A stretch of 64,000 nucleotides of DNA from Paraburkholderia bonniea (GCF_009455625.1 NZ_QPEQ01000001.1:434001-498000), one strand, 5' to 3'; shown: positions 9,668 to 19,203, counted from the stretch's first letter. Made by a program: numbers and translations. Notes: generated by a model not told the origin, from the letters alone.

Positions 9668-10655
9668 AAGCGTCCTCGGCCTTGCCGCCGATCACGATCT
9701 GGCCGCTTTCCGCCAAGTCGCGGGCGATTTGCACGATGACCCGCTGTTGCGCTTCGACGTCTGCCACCCGCACCGGGCCGCGCGTATCGAGATCTTCCGC
9801 GAGCAGTTCGGCGGCGCGTTGCGACATGTTCGACAGAAACTTTTGCCGCAGCGCAGCGGGCGCGCCCTTCAGCGCGACGATCAACGCTTCCGAATCGACT
9901 TCCTTCAGCAGCAACTGAATGCCGCGATCTTCGATGTCCAGCAGGTTTTCGAACACGAACATCTGGTCGATGATTTTTTGCGCCAGGTCGGCGTCGTACT
10001 GCCGCACGTTTTCCAGCACGCTTTCTTCGTGATTGCCAGGCATGAAGTTGAGAATTTCGGCGGCAGTGCGGATGCCGCCCATCGGGCTGCGCTTGAGGTT
10101 GTCGCTGCCGGATAGCAAGCCGGTCAGCACGTCGTCGAGTTCGCGCAGGGCGGCGGGCTGAATCCCGTCGAGCGTGGCGATGCGTAGCAGCACGTCGTTG
10201 CGCAGGCGCTCGGTGAGGCAGGCGGCGATCTCAGAGGCTTGATCGCGGTCCAGGTGCACGAGGATGGTGGCGATGATCTGCGGATGCTCGTTCTTGATGA
10301 GCTCCGACACCGCCGCCGAATCCATCCACTTCAGCCCTTCGATGCCGCTGGTGTCGCTGCCTTGCAAGATGCGGTCAATCACGGCCCCGGCTTTGTCTTC
10401 GCCTAGCGCCTTGGTCAGCACGGTGCGGATGTAATCGCTGGAATCGAGCGACAACGCCGTGTGCTGCTCCGCTTCCTTGACGAACTCGTGCAGCACGCTG
10501 TCCACCTGCTCGCGCGTGACATTCTTCAGCGCCGCCATGGCCACGCCGATTTTCTGCACTTCACGCGGCCCAAGAAAACGAAACACCTGGGCAGCCTCTT
10601 CCTCGCCGATCGACATCAGCAGGAGTGCACTCTTCATTACGCCTTCAGCGTTCAT
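9660..10655 (-). CDS. fliG: Flagellar motor switch protein FliG
   Basis: C-ring protein that contacts the stator and generates torque. The 331-residue product shows the N-terminal FliF-binding domain (KSALLLMSIGEEEAAQVFRFL), the middle EHPQ motif (NEHPQIIATILVHLD, about residues 126-140), and the C-terminal charged torque helix (LDIEDRGIQLLLKEVD). Length is standard. It overlaps fliF by 11 bp and fliH by 8 bp, indicating a tightly coupled operon. Confidence 0.98.
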   Translation of the reverse strand: MNAEGVMKSALLLMSIGEEEAAQVFRFLGPREVQKIGVAMAALKNVTREQVDSVLHEFVKEAEQHTALSLDSSDYIRTVLTKALGEDKAGAVIDRILQGSDTSGIEGLKWMDSAAVSELIKNEHPQIIATILVHLDRDQASEIAACLTERLRNDVLLRIATLDGIQPAALRELDDVLTGLLSGSDNLKRSPMGGIRTAAEILNFMPGNHEESVLENVRQYDADLAQKIIDQMFVFENLLDIEDRGIQLLLKEVDSEALIVALKGAPAALRQKFLSNMSQRAAELLAEDLDTRGPVRVADVEAQQRVIVQIARDLAESGQIVIGGKAEDAYV

Positions 10656-12432
10656 CGGACACCCAGTTCTTGACGACAGTGGCTACGATCTTCGGATCTT
10701 GACGGGCGATAGTGCGGGCGTATTCCAGGTTCCGCTCGAACTTGAGCTTCTCGCTCTCGAACGACAGCAACGAGGTGTTGATGCCATCGTCGTCGCCTGC
10801 ACCGGTGCCGCCCGCTCCGGCGAGCGCCGGGGGTTTGGGCGGCAGGCCGTCCAGTTGTAGCGCGTCGTCCGGTGACGGCAACGCGGCGCTTGGCACCGGG
10901 GCCGGGAAGGCCCGGCGCAACGCAGGTTTGAGCACGGCCAGGTAGAGGAACAGTGCGACTGCTCCGATCCCGGCGTAAGTCGCTATCTGGCGTGCCAGCC
11001 CGAGCACGTCAGGCTGACGCCACCATGGCAGCTCGACGCTGTTATCCACTTCAGCGCTGAAGGCGCTGTTCACCACGTTCACCGAATCGCCGCGCTTGGC
11101 GTCGTAGCCCATCGCGTCTTTCACCAGCTGCTGGATTTGCGCCAGCTTGTCGGCGCTAAGCGGCTGGAGCGTCGCGTGGCCCTTGGCATCCACATGGCGC
11201 TGAAAATTCACCACCACGGCCGCCGACAGCCGTTTGATGCCACCCATCGGTTGCTCGATATGGCGCACGGTTTTATCGAGTTCGTAATTGGTGGTGGAGT
11301 CTTTGCGCTCGCTGATCGGCACCAGTGGCGGCGTGTTGGGGCTCGCGCCGCTGGCCGCGTCGATGGGCGCTGAAGCGGGTTGCGGTGGCTGGTTCGACAG
11401 CGCGCCCGGCACGCCCGAAGCGGAGCTCCGGCCTTGCTCCGTGGCATTGCTCGATTGCAGGCTGCGCACTGCCGCCTGTTGCTGGTTGCCGTTGGGCGCG
11501 TAGGTTTCGGCGGTTTGTTCGAGGCGGGAAAAGTCGATGTCGGCGCTGACTTGCGAGCGCGCATTGCCCGCGCCGAACAACGGCGCGAGGATCGCGTCGA
11601 TGCGCTGCTGGGTATTGCGCTCGATTTGCTGCACGTATTTCAGCTGGCTGGCATCGAGCCCATTCGGGCTGGCCGCCTGGGTCAGCAGGTTGCCATCCTG
11701 ATCGACGATGGTCACGTTGCGCACCGGCATATTCGCCACGGCCGCCGACACCATGTGCGTGATCGCCACCACCTGGCCCTCATCAAGCGTGCGGCCCGGA
11801 TACAGGTTGACCATCACCGAAGCCGATGGCGCTTCACGCTCACGCACGAACACCGATGGCTTGGGCAGCGCCAGATGAACCCGCGCGGAACGCACCGTGG
11901 AAATGGATTCGATCGTGCGGCTCAGTTCGCCTTCGAGTGAGCGCTGGTAATTAATCTGCTCGGCAAACTGGCTGATGCCGAATTTCTGGTTATCCATCAA
12001 CTCGAAGCCGACCGAGCCGTTTTTGGGCAAGCCTTGAGCGGCGAGACGCAGACGCATTTCATGCACTTGATCGGCAGGCACCAGGATCGCGCCACCCGCA
12101 TCGCTGAATTTGTACGGCAAATTGGCCTGCTGTAGCGCGGCAACGATGGCTCCGCCATCGGCATCCGACACGTTGCTGTACAGCACGCGGTAATCGGGTG
12201 CGCGCGACCACAGCACGAGCGCCACGAGCACCGCGACGCAGAACGCCGCCGCCAGGATCAGCGGCGTGCGCGGATTGCCGCGCATCGGCGTGAGCGACGA
12301 CAGGCGCTGCGAGAAACCACCCGCGAAACCAGCGCCGGAGGCGGCCCCCATGTCCGCTGCGTTGCCGCCAGACGGATTGGTGAGGCCCATGCGGGCCTCG
12401 GGGGTGACAAGCGGGTTAGCGGATGAATCCAT
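10645..12432 (-). CDS. fliF: Flagellar MS-ring protein FliF
   Basis: Forms the MS ring in the inner membrane, the assembly base of the flagellum. The 595-residue product has two membrane helices (about residues 56-76 and 485-505), ring-building domains with LRLAAQGLPKNGSVGFELMD and RSLEGELSRTIESI, and a cytoplasmic C-terminal tail that binds FliG. It is the first gene of the minus-strand fliFGHIJK run, divergent from fliE with about 247 bp between the starts. No clear flagellar promoter motif was found in that gap. Confidence 0.97.
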   Translation of the reverse strand: MDSSANPLVTPEARMGLTNPSGGNAADMGAASGAGFAGGFSQRLSSLTPMRGNPRTPLILAAAFCVAVLVALVLWSRAPDYRVLYSNVSDADGGAIVAALQQANLPYKFSDAGGAILVPADQVHEMRLRLAAQGLPKNGSVGFELMDNQKFGISQFAEQINYQRSLEGELSRTIESISTVRSARVHLALPKPSVFVREREAPSASVMVNLYPGRTLDEGQVVAITHMVSAAVANMPVRNVTIVDQDGNLLTQAASPNGLDASQLKYVQQIERNTQQRIDAILAPLFGAGNARSQVSADIDFSRLEQTAETYAPNGNQQQAAVRSLQSSNATEQGRSSASGVPGALSNQPPQPASAPIDAASGASPNTPPLVPISERKDSTTNYELDKTVRHIEQPMGGIKRLSAAVVVNFQRHVDAKGHATLQPLSADKLAQIQQLVKDAMGYDAKRGDSVNVVNSAFSAEVDNSVELPWWRQPDVLGLARQIATYAGIGAVALFLYLAVLKPALRRAFPAPVPSAALPSPDDALQLDGLPPKPPALAGAGGTGAGDDDGINTSLLSFESEKLKFERNLEYARTIARQDPKIVATVVKNWVSDER

Positions 12433-12679
12433 GCGGCGGGTCTCTCTGGAATACCTTGGGTACGGCGGCGGCTAAGCACTGAGCGGATGGTGCGAGAGGC
12501 GGCACACATCGGCGCAGGCTGCCACGCTGGCGATTATCCGCAGCCACGGCCGCGCCGATCAGTCGAACAGAAGCCGGTTTTCCCTCTACTTTCGGGGCTT
12601 TGAGGTGTGCCGCGTTGTTATGCTTTCTGCGGCTGGCGGCTATGCCCAGCCGTTTTTGACCGAGATCCCAGGAGAGACC

Positions 12680-13018
12680 ATGACCGTACCCATTGACGCC
12701 CTTTCATCTGGCCTGGCGCAAATCCGCTCAATGGCGGCAGAGGCGGCCGGTGGTGCGGGCGCGGCGCGGGATGGCGCATCCGGTGCGGCAGAGTCAAGCG
12801 GCTTCGCCTCGATGCTGAAGGCCTCGCTGGAGAAAATCAGCGGCGACCAGCAAGCGGCGACCAGCCAGGCTAAAGCCTTTGAACTGGGTGCGCCGAATGT
12901 GTCGCTGAATGACGTGATGGTGGATATGCAAAAAGCCGGGATTGGCTTCCAGTTTGGCTTGCAGGTCAGAAACAAGCTGGTTTCCGCTTACAACGAAATG
13001 ATGCAAATGAGCGTTTGA
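12680..13018 (+). CDS. fliE: Flagellar hook-basal body protein FliE
   Basis: Junction protein between the MS ring and the rod, and one of the first export substrates. From the ATG at 12680, preceded by AGGAGA, the product is 112 residues, typical for FliE; upstream in-frame starts are rejected. The conserved C-terminal part ([20 protein letters not shown] and [12 protein letters not shown]) is intact. It is divergent from fliF and followed by its own terminator at 13031-13050, so it appears to be a single-gene unit here. Confidence 0.96.
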   Translation: MTVPIDALSSGLAQIRSMAAEAAGGAGAARDGASGAAESSGFASMLKASLEKISGDQQAATSQAKAFELGAPNVSLNDVMVDMQKAGIGFQFGLQVRNKLVSAYNEMMQMSV

Positions 13019-13030
13019 ATCAGTGCCTGT

Positions 13031-13050
13031 CCCGGCATCTGCCGGGTTTT
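13031..13050 (+). terminator. Rho-independent terminator after fliE
   Basis: A 6-bp perfect GC stem (13031-13036 with 13041-13046, loop of four) is followed by TTTT. It lies 12 bp past the fliE stop, separating fliE from the AT-rich LRR-like genes downstream. Confidence 0.72.
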
Positions 13051-13150
13051 AGGCCAGCGGGTTTGCCTTCGGCGATGGAACGTTTGGGGCCAGTGTGGTT
13101 ACTTAAGAGGTTCGTATTTACATCTCTAATCACACTGGATATTTATTTTG

Positions 13151-14800
13151 ATGGGTAATAAAGTTTCACTGAATTCCGGGAGGATTTCACCTGGTTTGAA
13201 TGTTGATTCAAGCGGTGGTTTAAATCCGAATGCTGGATTGACGCCGACTGCTTCGAAGCTGATCGAAAGCTATAGCTTGCCGGATATTTTGCTAGTTGAT
13301 CCGCAAATCGCATTGCTAAAAAATGGTTTATCGGAAGAGCCGTCAGCGTTGAGTAATGATGCTGCGGCAGTAATGCCGAAAAGCGGAAAAAAAGTCGCAT
13401 TCGCGCCGAACGTTAACTCGCTCAGAATTCCAGCTCGTTCTGAGCTAGAGCCATCGGGACTTTTCTCCGGCGAGCGCATTGAGATAGTGAGCGATTTATC
13501 TGAAGAAAAAAGGATAAATGTGGCTGCTGCGCGAAAGAATAAAATGCGGAGCAAAAATAATATTCCGGAGCTGGATAAAGCCTCGCTCGACCGGGCTGGG
13601 TATCCAGAGATGCTGCTTAATAAAAATGAGTCATTCAGGCTGGTCTGGTATCAGAATCTGGATAAAATTATTGCGGATTACCCCAAAATCAAGGTGAATT
13701 TGACGAAATGGTTTAAATCGGGTTTGACCGCGAAAGATTTCGTCCAGATTTTTTTGACCCATCCGGGAAGTGGGGTTGCTTCTGGAATTTTGATTATTGA
13801 GGGTGATATTGGACTTTTTGTGAATGAGTCTAATCATTGCATGTTTAAGGAAAATAAATTTGATTCGATTTTTATTAAAAATAAAATTGATGATAAAAAT
13901 GAAGTGGTGCGCAATTATGAATTGTTAAAATTGCGGAATCTGAAAAAAGTGGAGCATGAAGTCGATAAATCGCACCGCAATTTCGAGTTTTTCGAGGCGC
14001 TTGGTAAAAATGCGACAGCAATTACAGAGGTCGATTTAAATTTTTCTTTTGCCGCAGGTGCTGGAGATATCGAGAAGGTTAGTAGCGCGTTGTCCAAAAT
14101 GAAAGCATTGGAAAAATTAATTTTAAATTTCCGGGTGGGGAAATTTGAAGATCTGGAATGGCGCTATAATTTCCGGCCTGCTTTCGTGGCTTTAAAAGAG
14201 CTGTACATCAAGCTTGGCGACGGAGGCAGTGACAGCTCCAGTATGCTTGGAACGATGCTTGAGCAGATTCAGAACTCAGCCATCATGATGCTCAAAATTA
14301 ATACGCATCAATCTTTGCCGGAAAAATTCGATGGGGCGGCATTGTCCAAGGTGGAATATCTGGAAGTGACATCACGCCATACCGATTATCTTTATTTTAT
14401 GAAGCCGGCGCTAAAGTGCCAGAGCATCAGAGTTTTACGGATAGACAATATTTATATTGAAGGCGAAGAAAATACGGCTGCGCCGAATTTTGCGGGAGTG
14501 GGCGAAGAAGCGTTATCTGCGGAGGTGAACGCTGGCCTGTTTGATAAAGCCCCGAGAGGGCGCAGGAAAATCTGGCGCGAGGGCAGGTTTAATGATGCGC
14601 TTGCCAGTCTGGCACCGGCCAGTGACAGGACGAGCATGAGTGCTGATGAAGTGATGAAAAAATGGCCTGTTCCGAAATCGCTGGAAGCCGTGCTTTCTAA
14701 TAGAAATATCGTTCTGACGCGTGAAAATGGGCCTGTTTTGATTATCACTACGGCATGGAAAAGCCGGCATCTGACAAGGCCGATTCAAGCGACGATTTAA
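13151..14800 (+). CDS. LRR-like protein of unknown function, paralog 1
   Basis: I do not recognise a named family. The 549-residue product starts at the ATG at 13151 (MGNKVSLNSG) with only a weak upstream GGA. It has a polar, disordered-looking N-terminus (about residues 1-130), then irregular leucine-rich segments such as ALEKLILNF, ALKELYIKL and SIRVLRIDNI (about residues 310-450). No signal peptide or membrane helix is visible. Codons are much AT-richer than in flanking fli genes. It shares blocks with the next gene: SGLFSG (near residue 101), EGDIG (near 217), a YNFRPAF-type motif (near 337) and an ITTAW-type end. Secreted-effector status is only an inference. Confidence 0.75.
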   Translation: MGNKVSLNSGRISPGLNVDSSGGLNPNAGLTPTASKLIESYSLPDILLVDPQIALLKNGLSEEPSALSNDAAAVMPKSGKKVAFAPNVNSLRIPARSELEPSGLFSGERIEIVSDLSEEKRINVAAARKNKMRSKNNIPELDKASLDRAGYPEMLLNKNESFRLVWYQNLDKIIADYPKIKVNLTKWFKSGLTAKDFVQIFLTHPGSGVASGILIIEGDIGLFVNESNHCMFKENKFDSIFIKNKIDDKNEVVRNYELLKLRNLKKVEHEVDKSHRNFEFFEALGKNATAITEVDLNFSFAAGAGDIEKVSSALSKMKALEKLILNFRVGKFEDLEWRYNFRPAFVALKELYIKLGDGGSDSSSMLGTMLEQIQNSAIMMLKINTHQSLPEKFDGAALSKVEYLEVTSRHTDYLYFMKPALKCQSIRVLRIDNIYIEGEENTAAPNFAGVGEEALSAEVNAGLFDKAPRGRRKIWREGRFNDALASLAPASDRTSMSADEVMKKWPVPKSLEAVLSNRNIVLTRENGPVLIITTAWKSRHLTRPIQATI

Positions 14801-14807
14801 CTCACAC

Positions 14808-16307
14808 ATGGATAATGCCGCCCCGATGAAAAATAAGACTGTGCAGGTGGGTTTAAAGTCGTCGGGTTCCTTGCCTGAAGTGCCGGGAAATCGTGGCATT
14901 TTCATTGTGAGAGATGAGAAAAAAGTCGTATCGAGTGCGCCGCCTGCGCGGAGATTGAGTTTGCCTGGGCGGAGATTGAACCTGTCGGGGCTATTTTCCG
15001 GCAGGGCGATTCAAATACCGGATGAAGTACTCAAAGCAAAAGCCGACAAATTTCTGCAAACGGATACATGGCTTGCCAAGGCGGGGTGCAATAAACAATT
15101 TTCTGCGTATATTGATAAAAAGCATCTGGCGCAACTGGCAAGGGGGATTTTGTGCAGCGGCCAGACGTTAACCGCAGAAAATCTGCTGGATATGCTGAAA
15201 ATTTTAAACCGGTCTGAGCATAATGTTCATCTCAAGCTGGCAGACTGGCTGGATGCCGGTTTAAGCACGGCTGACCTGAATCAGCTTTATTTCTCACAGC
15301 CGCAGGATGGCGCAGCCGTTAAAGGTAAATTAGTACTTGAGGGCGATATCGGCAGCATGGGCGCTGAATTAAATCTCTATGCAGGCAGCAACACGGAATA
15401 CATTTCAATTGAGCTTAAATATAGCTTTCATCTCAACAATAAACATTGCGCGAGAAGTTATAAATTTTTGACCTCTGAACGCATTAGCAGCATTGAACTG
15501 GATGGCGATAACCGGCACGGCGATGCGGAAATGATTGCGGCACTGCCGAATAACAAGTCGATTCGGAGCATTAATCTGGTGCTGCAAAGTTATTTAGGCC
15601 GGATTGACTGTATTCAAGGGCTCAGCCATGCGCTGGCTAAAATGACATCGGTAGAGAATTTAACGCTGCAACTGTTCCCTGAAAATATTGAAAATCGACT
15701 CTGGAACTATGATTTCAGGCCCGCGTTTAAAAATCTCAAGCAGCTCCAGATCAGGGTTGCGCCTAACTGGTATCACCATTCCGGCATAGTTGAGGCGCTG
15801 GTCAGCCAGATTAAAAATTCAGCGATAGAAATTTTGAAAATGGACGTTTATCAGTCTTTTTCGGAAAAACTGGATGATGAGGTGTTTTGCAAGGTGAAAG
15901 CGCTGGAAGTGCTGGCGCGGCGCGAAGATTATGCTCCCTTTATTAATCTTGGGCTAAAGCACGAGGCAATTAAGATATTGCGGCTGGATAATATTTTCAG
16001 TGAGAAAGATAAGCTCTCAGCCATGATGAAACATGGCTGGAAGGCCAAAAAAGATTCACTGGCAATAGGCGGAGAGCGTGACGCATTAAGCGTTGTCGAT
16101 GACCGCCGCTTGCTTGATGAAGGCCTGAACCAGGTGCTGGCAGAACTGCCCGCCGTGCAATCCAGTTATCCGGTGCCTGCTGCTGAGCTGCTGGTGTTAC
16201 GGCCAGAAATGACGCCCTATGCCGCGCTGCTGTCACCGCTGAACCTGCTCGTGACCGGCCGGGACGGCTCCGAGCTGCTGATATCGACGGCATGGGGCGG
16301 CGCTTAA
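14808..16307 (+). CDS. LRR-like protein of unknown function, paralog 2
   Basis: Product of 499 residues starting MDNAAPMKNK, 7 bp after the stop of the preceding paralog, so probably co-transcribed. It shares with that protein SGLFSG (about residue 59), EGDIG (about 178), YDFRPAFKNLKQLQI (about 299), a long stretch around KMDVYQSFSEKL to KILRLDNI, and the C-terminal ISTAW. Leucine-rich pieces (SVENLTLQL, NLKQLQIRV, IKILRLDNI) suggest an LRR-like solenoid. The N-terminus is basic and Pro/Ser-rich. Base composition is AT-richer than the neighbours. Function unknown. Confidence 0.75.
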   Translation: MDNAAPMKNKTVQVGLKSSGSLPEVPGNRGIFIVRDEKKVVSSAPPARRLSLPGRRLNLSGLFSGRAIQIPDEVLKAKADKFLQTDTWLAKAGCNKQFSAYIDKKHLAQLARGILCSGQTLTAENLLDMLKILNRSEHNVHLKLADWLDAGLSTADLNQLYFSQPQDGAAVKGKLVLEGDIGSMGAELNLYAGSNTEYISIELKYSFHLNNKHCARSYKFLTSERISSIELDGDNRHGDAEMIAALPNNKSIRSINLVLQSYLGRIDCIQGLSHALAKMTSVENLTLQLFPENIENRLWNYDFRPAFKNLKQLQIRVAPNWYHHSGIVEALVSQIKNSAIEILKMDVYQSFSEKLDDEVFCKVKALEVLARREDYAPFINLGLKHEAIKILRLDNIFSEKDKLSAMMKHGWKAKKDSLAIGGERDALSVVDDRRLLDEGLNQVLAELPAVQSSYPVPAAELLVLRPEMTPYAALLSPLNLLVTGRDGSELLISTAWGGA

Positions 16308-16412
16308 ATGCAAACGAAAAGGAAACGCACACGGGCCAAGCCCGGCATTGAGCATCAGCGTGAATTAGCGTGAATCAAGCGGTAATACCTACCGTTATGA
16401 GGACGGCAACCC

Positions 16413-16439
16413 TAAAGCTTTGCTTGCTGCTTCCGATAA
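16413..16439 (+). promoter_or_regulatory. Sigma-28 (FliA) promoter for fliS operon
   Basis: TAAAGCTT (16413-16420) and TCCGATAA (16432-16439) are separated by exactly 11 bases, almost the textbook FliA consensus. The site is 98 bp upstream of the fliS ATG and downstream of the LRR-like pair. It marks fliS-fliT and following genes as a late flagellar unit. Confidence 0.88.
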
Positions 16440-16536
16440 CCAGAATAGCGCTGGCGCATGGCGCTTAATCTGCCCAGTTCGCGCCACAAATTCGATAGTC
16501 CAGCCAGGACAGCCGCATCACACAGGAGGAGTACCG

Positions 16537-16983
16537 ATGTTTTCGCCAGGCAACGCCGCCGCTAATGCCTACGCCAAGGTTGGCCTCCAGACTGGGGTGA
16601 TGGGCGCGAGCCCGCATCGTCTGATCGTGATGCTGTATCAGGGCGCGCGCCAGGCCATTGCGCTTGGCCGGATGCATCTGCAGAACGGCCGTGTCGCTGA
16701 ACGCGGCGCGGCCATCAGCAAGGCCATCATGATTATCGAAAATGGCTTGCAACAAGCGCTTAACCTCGAAGCGGGCGGCGACATCGCGGCACGGCTCGAC
16801 GGGTTGTATAGCTACATGACGCGACGTTTGCTGGAAGCCAGTATTCAACAAAGCGAGGCGATGATGCTTGAAGTCGATGGCCTGCTGGCCACGCTCGAAG
16901 AAGCCTGGGTGGGGATCGCTCCGGAAGTCGCGCGCATGGCGGCACAACAGGCGGCACAGCAAACGGTGGAAACAGCGAAATGA
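16537..16983 (+). CDS. fliS: Flagellin export chaperone FliS
   Basis: Cytoplasmic chaperone that caps the flagellin C-terminus before export. From the ATG at 16537, preceded by a strong AGGAGG, the product is 148 residues. It shows the typical opening NAYAKVGLQTGVMGASPHRL and the helical stretch LIVMLYQGARQAIALG, followed by LDGLYSYMTRRLLEAS. An in-frame start 39 codons upstream is rejected because it adds non-conserved sequence and would start inside the leader, just after the sigma-28 promoter. It overlaps fliT by 4 bp. Confidence 0.95.
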   Translation: MFSPGNAAANAYAKVGLQTGVMGASPHRLIVMLYQGARQAIALGRMHLQNGRVAERGAAISKAIMIIENGLQQALNLEAGGDIAARLDGLYSYMTRRLLEASIQQSEAMMLEVDGLLATLEEAWVGIAPEVARMAAQQAAQQTVETAK

Positions 16984-17306
16984 CACCGAACCCAGACTAT
17001 TTCGCACGCTACGAAGCGATTGCCGCGATGTCTGGCCGGATGCTGAGTGCGGCGCGGCGCGCGCACTGGAGCGATCTCGAACAGTTGCAGGACGAGTTCC
17101 GCGTACTGATTGAACGGCTCGATGGCGTGGAGGCGGGAGTGACCCTCGACGACGCTGGCCGGGCGCGCAAGTACGGCCTGATTCGCCAGATTCTGGCGGA
17201 TGACGCGGCGATCCGTGACCTGCTCAACCCTGGAATGGCGCGGCTCTCAGCGTTGTTCTCAGGACGTTCGACGCATGCGCTGAAATCGTTTTATGGCGCG
17301 CATTAA
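16980..17306 (+). CDS. fliT: Flagellar protein FliT-like chaperone
   Basis: Small helical protein of 108 residues, starting at an ATGA overlap with the fliS stop. In enterics FliT is the chaperone for the cap protein FliD and an antagonist of FlhDC. Sequence conservation of this family is low, so the call rests on size, all-helical charged character (MSGRMLSAARRAHWSDLEQL, residues 17-36) and the invariant position after fliS. Confidence 0.85.
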   Translation: MTPNPDYFARYEAIAAMSGRMLSAARRAHWSDLEQLQDEFRVLIERLDGVEAGVTLDDAGRARKYGLIRQILADDAAIRDLLNPGMARLSALFSGRSTHALKSFYGAH

Positions 17307-17378
17307 GACTCGCGTATGCCCTGGCTGCGCCCGGGGCAGGGTATTTCGCGGATTGCGCATGATGGCTAGGGGCAACCT

Positions 17379-18892
17379 ATGAGCCGTATCGACTCGGATC
17401 TGGCTGCGTTGCTGGTGAACCGGGTCGATAGCCTGCTGTCGGTCGGGCCGGGGAGTACCGCTGCGTCGCAAAGGGGCGTGGCCACCCATCAGGCCGAAAC
17501 CCAGGCCGAAGCCTTCCGCCCGGGCGCGGCTTCCACACCACCAGGCACGCCGCCTGCATCGGCGAAAACCGCGCTGTCAGCGATGGCCTTGACGCTGAAC
17601 GCGATCGTGCGTTCGGGGGCGCGGCTACTCCGGCGGTGCTGGGCCAGACACCGCTGTGGCCTGGCATATCTGGCATGCCAGGCGAGCTGCCGGCGCAGCC
17701 TGGCGTGGCTGGCTTCTCAGGCGGTAATGCCACGGCCACTCCCGCAGCTACTACTCAAGCAGCAGCCACTCAAGCAACTACCGCTCAAGCAGCCGCAGCA
17801 GCGGCCCGCTCAGCTGGCAGCGCTCCTGCCGTCACGCAAATGGTTCAGGCTTTGCGCCAGACCGTGGCGCAAAGCGGTTTGTTTTACGAAGCGCATCTTG
17901 CGCAATGGCTCGCGGGGCAGCGGCCGCTGAGCGCGTTGCTAGCCGAACCGCAGAACCGTCTGGTGTCGGTATCGCCATGGCCATTACCCCTACCGTTACC
18001 TATGCCGTCAGCGCGGCCGTCCGGCACCGATGCGTTTGCTGATGGCCCCGCTGAGCCGTCAGGATTCAGCCCGCGCTGGGCTGCAAGCGGCAAGGAAGCT
18101 GGCGCGAATGCGTCAGGCGCAGCCCATCTGGCGGCAACGTCATCCAGTGAAACCGCCGCGCCGTTAGCGCAGGCCTTGTCATCACGGCTGGCCGCAGCGA
18201 GCCAGGCGATGGCGGAGCGCCTCGCTGGTTTTGCCACCGCTACCACACCAGAAGTTGCCACCCGCCGCCTCTATCACGCCCCCGCCGACACCCTTGGCGC
18301 GCTTTCAGCCGAAGCAGGCGATACCGAGGCGGGCGTGCTGCCCGTGATTCATCCGGCGACAGCGCCGCTGGTGCGGCAGCAACTCGATTTACTCGCTACT
18401 GGGCAATTTCGCTGGAATGGCGAAGCGTGGCCTGGCGCGAAACTCGACTGGACCATCGAACACGATGACGCCGAGCGCCGCCGCCGAGGCACGGCCACCG
18501 AGGCCCCGGCCGCTACGAGCGAGCGTGTCTGGCGCACCCGGGTCACGCTGTCGCTACCGGTGCTGGGCACGGTGGATGCCGAGTTGACATTGACCGGCGT
18601 GCGACTGGCGGTACGGCTCCAGGCCAGCACCACGGGCGCAGCGCGTCTGGTGCAGCAGGGCGAGCAGTTCGGTCAGCGCCTCGCGGCTGCGGGTATCGAG
18701 CTGAACGGCTTGTTGATTCGCGCGGTGGCGGATGAGGCCGGGCTGTGGGCTAACGGCGCTCATGCGGCTCAGGCCCAGGCGGCAACGAGTGCTTATGCGC
18801 AAAGTGCGGCAGCTACGTCAGCGGCATCTAGCGCTAGCGGTGGCGGTGGCTTCCGGCATGGTGCTGACGCGGCTGATTGGGATTTCCCATGA
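17379..18892 (+). pseudogene. Second fliK-like gene, frameshifted by one missing base
   Basis: The start region (ATG 17379, MSRIDSDLAALLVNRVDSLL) and the rest (about 17618 to 18892) lie in different frames. The switch is in a run of five G at 17615-17619. Reading one base back there gives the smooth sequence SGGAATPAVLGQTPLWPG, so one G appears missing. The restored protein would be about 504 residues: Ala/Gln-rich linker, then a C-terminal domain with RTRVTLSLPVLGTVDAELTL and a FliK-like end. It sits between fliT and the FlhB-like gene, where Burkholderia carry an extra hook-length-control gene. Slippage on the G run could still yield full-length product. Confidence 0.8.
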
Positions 18893-19203
18893 GCCGCGCA
18901 CGCCGCAAAAGCGCGAGCGCGCTGAAGTACGACAGCCGCACCCCGGACGCCGCGCCGCGTGTGGTGGCGAAGGGCTACGGCATGGTCGCGGAGATGATCG
19001 TGCAGCGCGCGAAAGAGGCTGGTCTTTACGTGCATGAAGCGCCGGAGATGGTGTCGCTCTTGATGCAAGTTGATCTGGATGAGCAGATTCCACCGCAGCT
19101 GTATCAGGCGGTGGCGGAGCTGCTGGCGTGGCTGCACCGGCTGGAGCATGAACCGGATCTGGCTGATGCACGTGGGGTGGCGGGTACGAGCGGCCGGGGC
19201 TGA
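18889..19203 (+). CDS. FlhB C-terminal-domain-like protein
   Basis: Product of about 104 residues from the ATG at 18889, overlapping the fliK-like stop as ATGA. It resembles the cytoplasmic substrate-specificity domain of FlhB (also called FhlB or YlqH-like), with ALKYDSRTPDAAPRVVAKGYG and EAPEMVSLLMQVDLDEQIP. It lacks both the membrane part and the NPTH autocleavage site. Paired with the fliK-like gene upstream, it probably belongs to the export-switch system. Its TGA stop is the first three bases of a 180-bp tandem repeat. Confidence 0.85.
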   Translation: MSRARRKSASALKYDSRTPDAAPRVVAKGYGMVAEMIVQRAKEAGLYVHEAPEMVSLLMQVDLDEQIPPQLYQAVAELLAWLHRLEHEPDLADARGVAGTSGRG

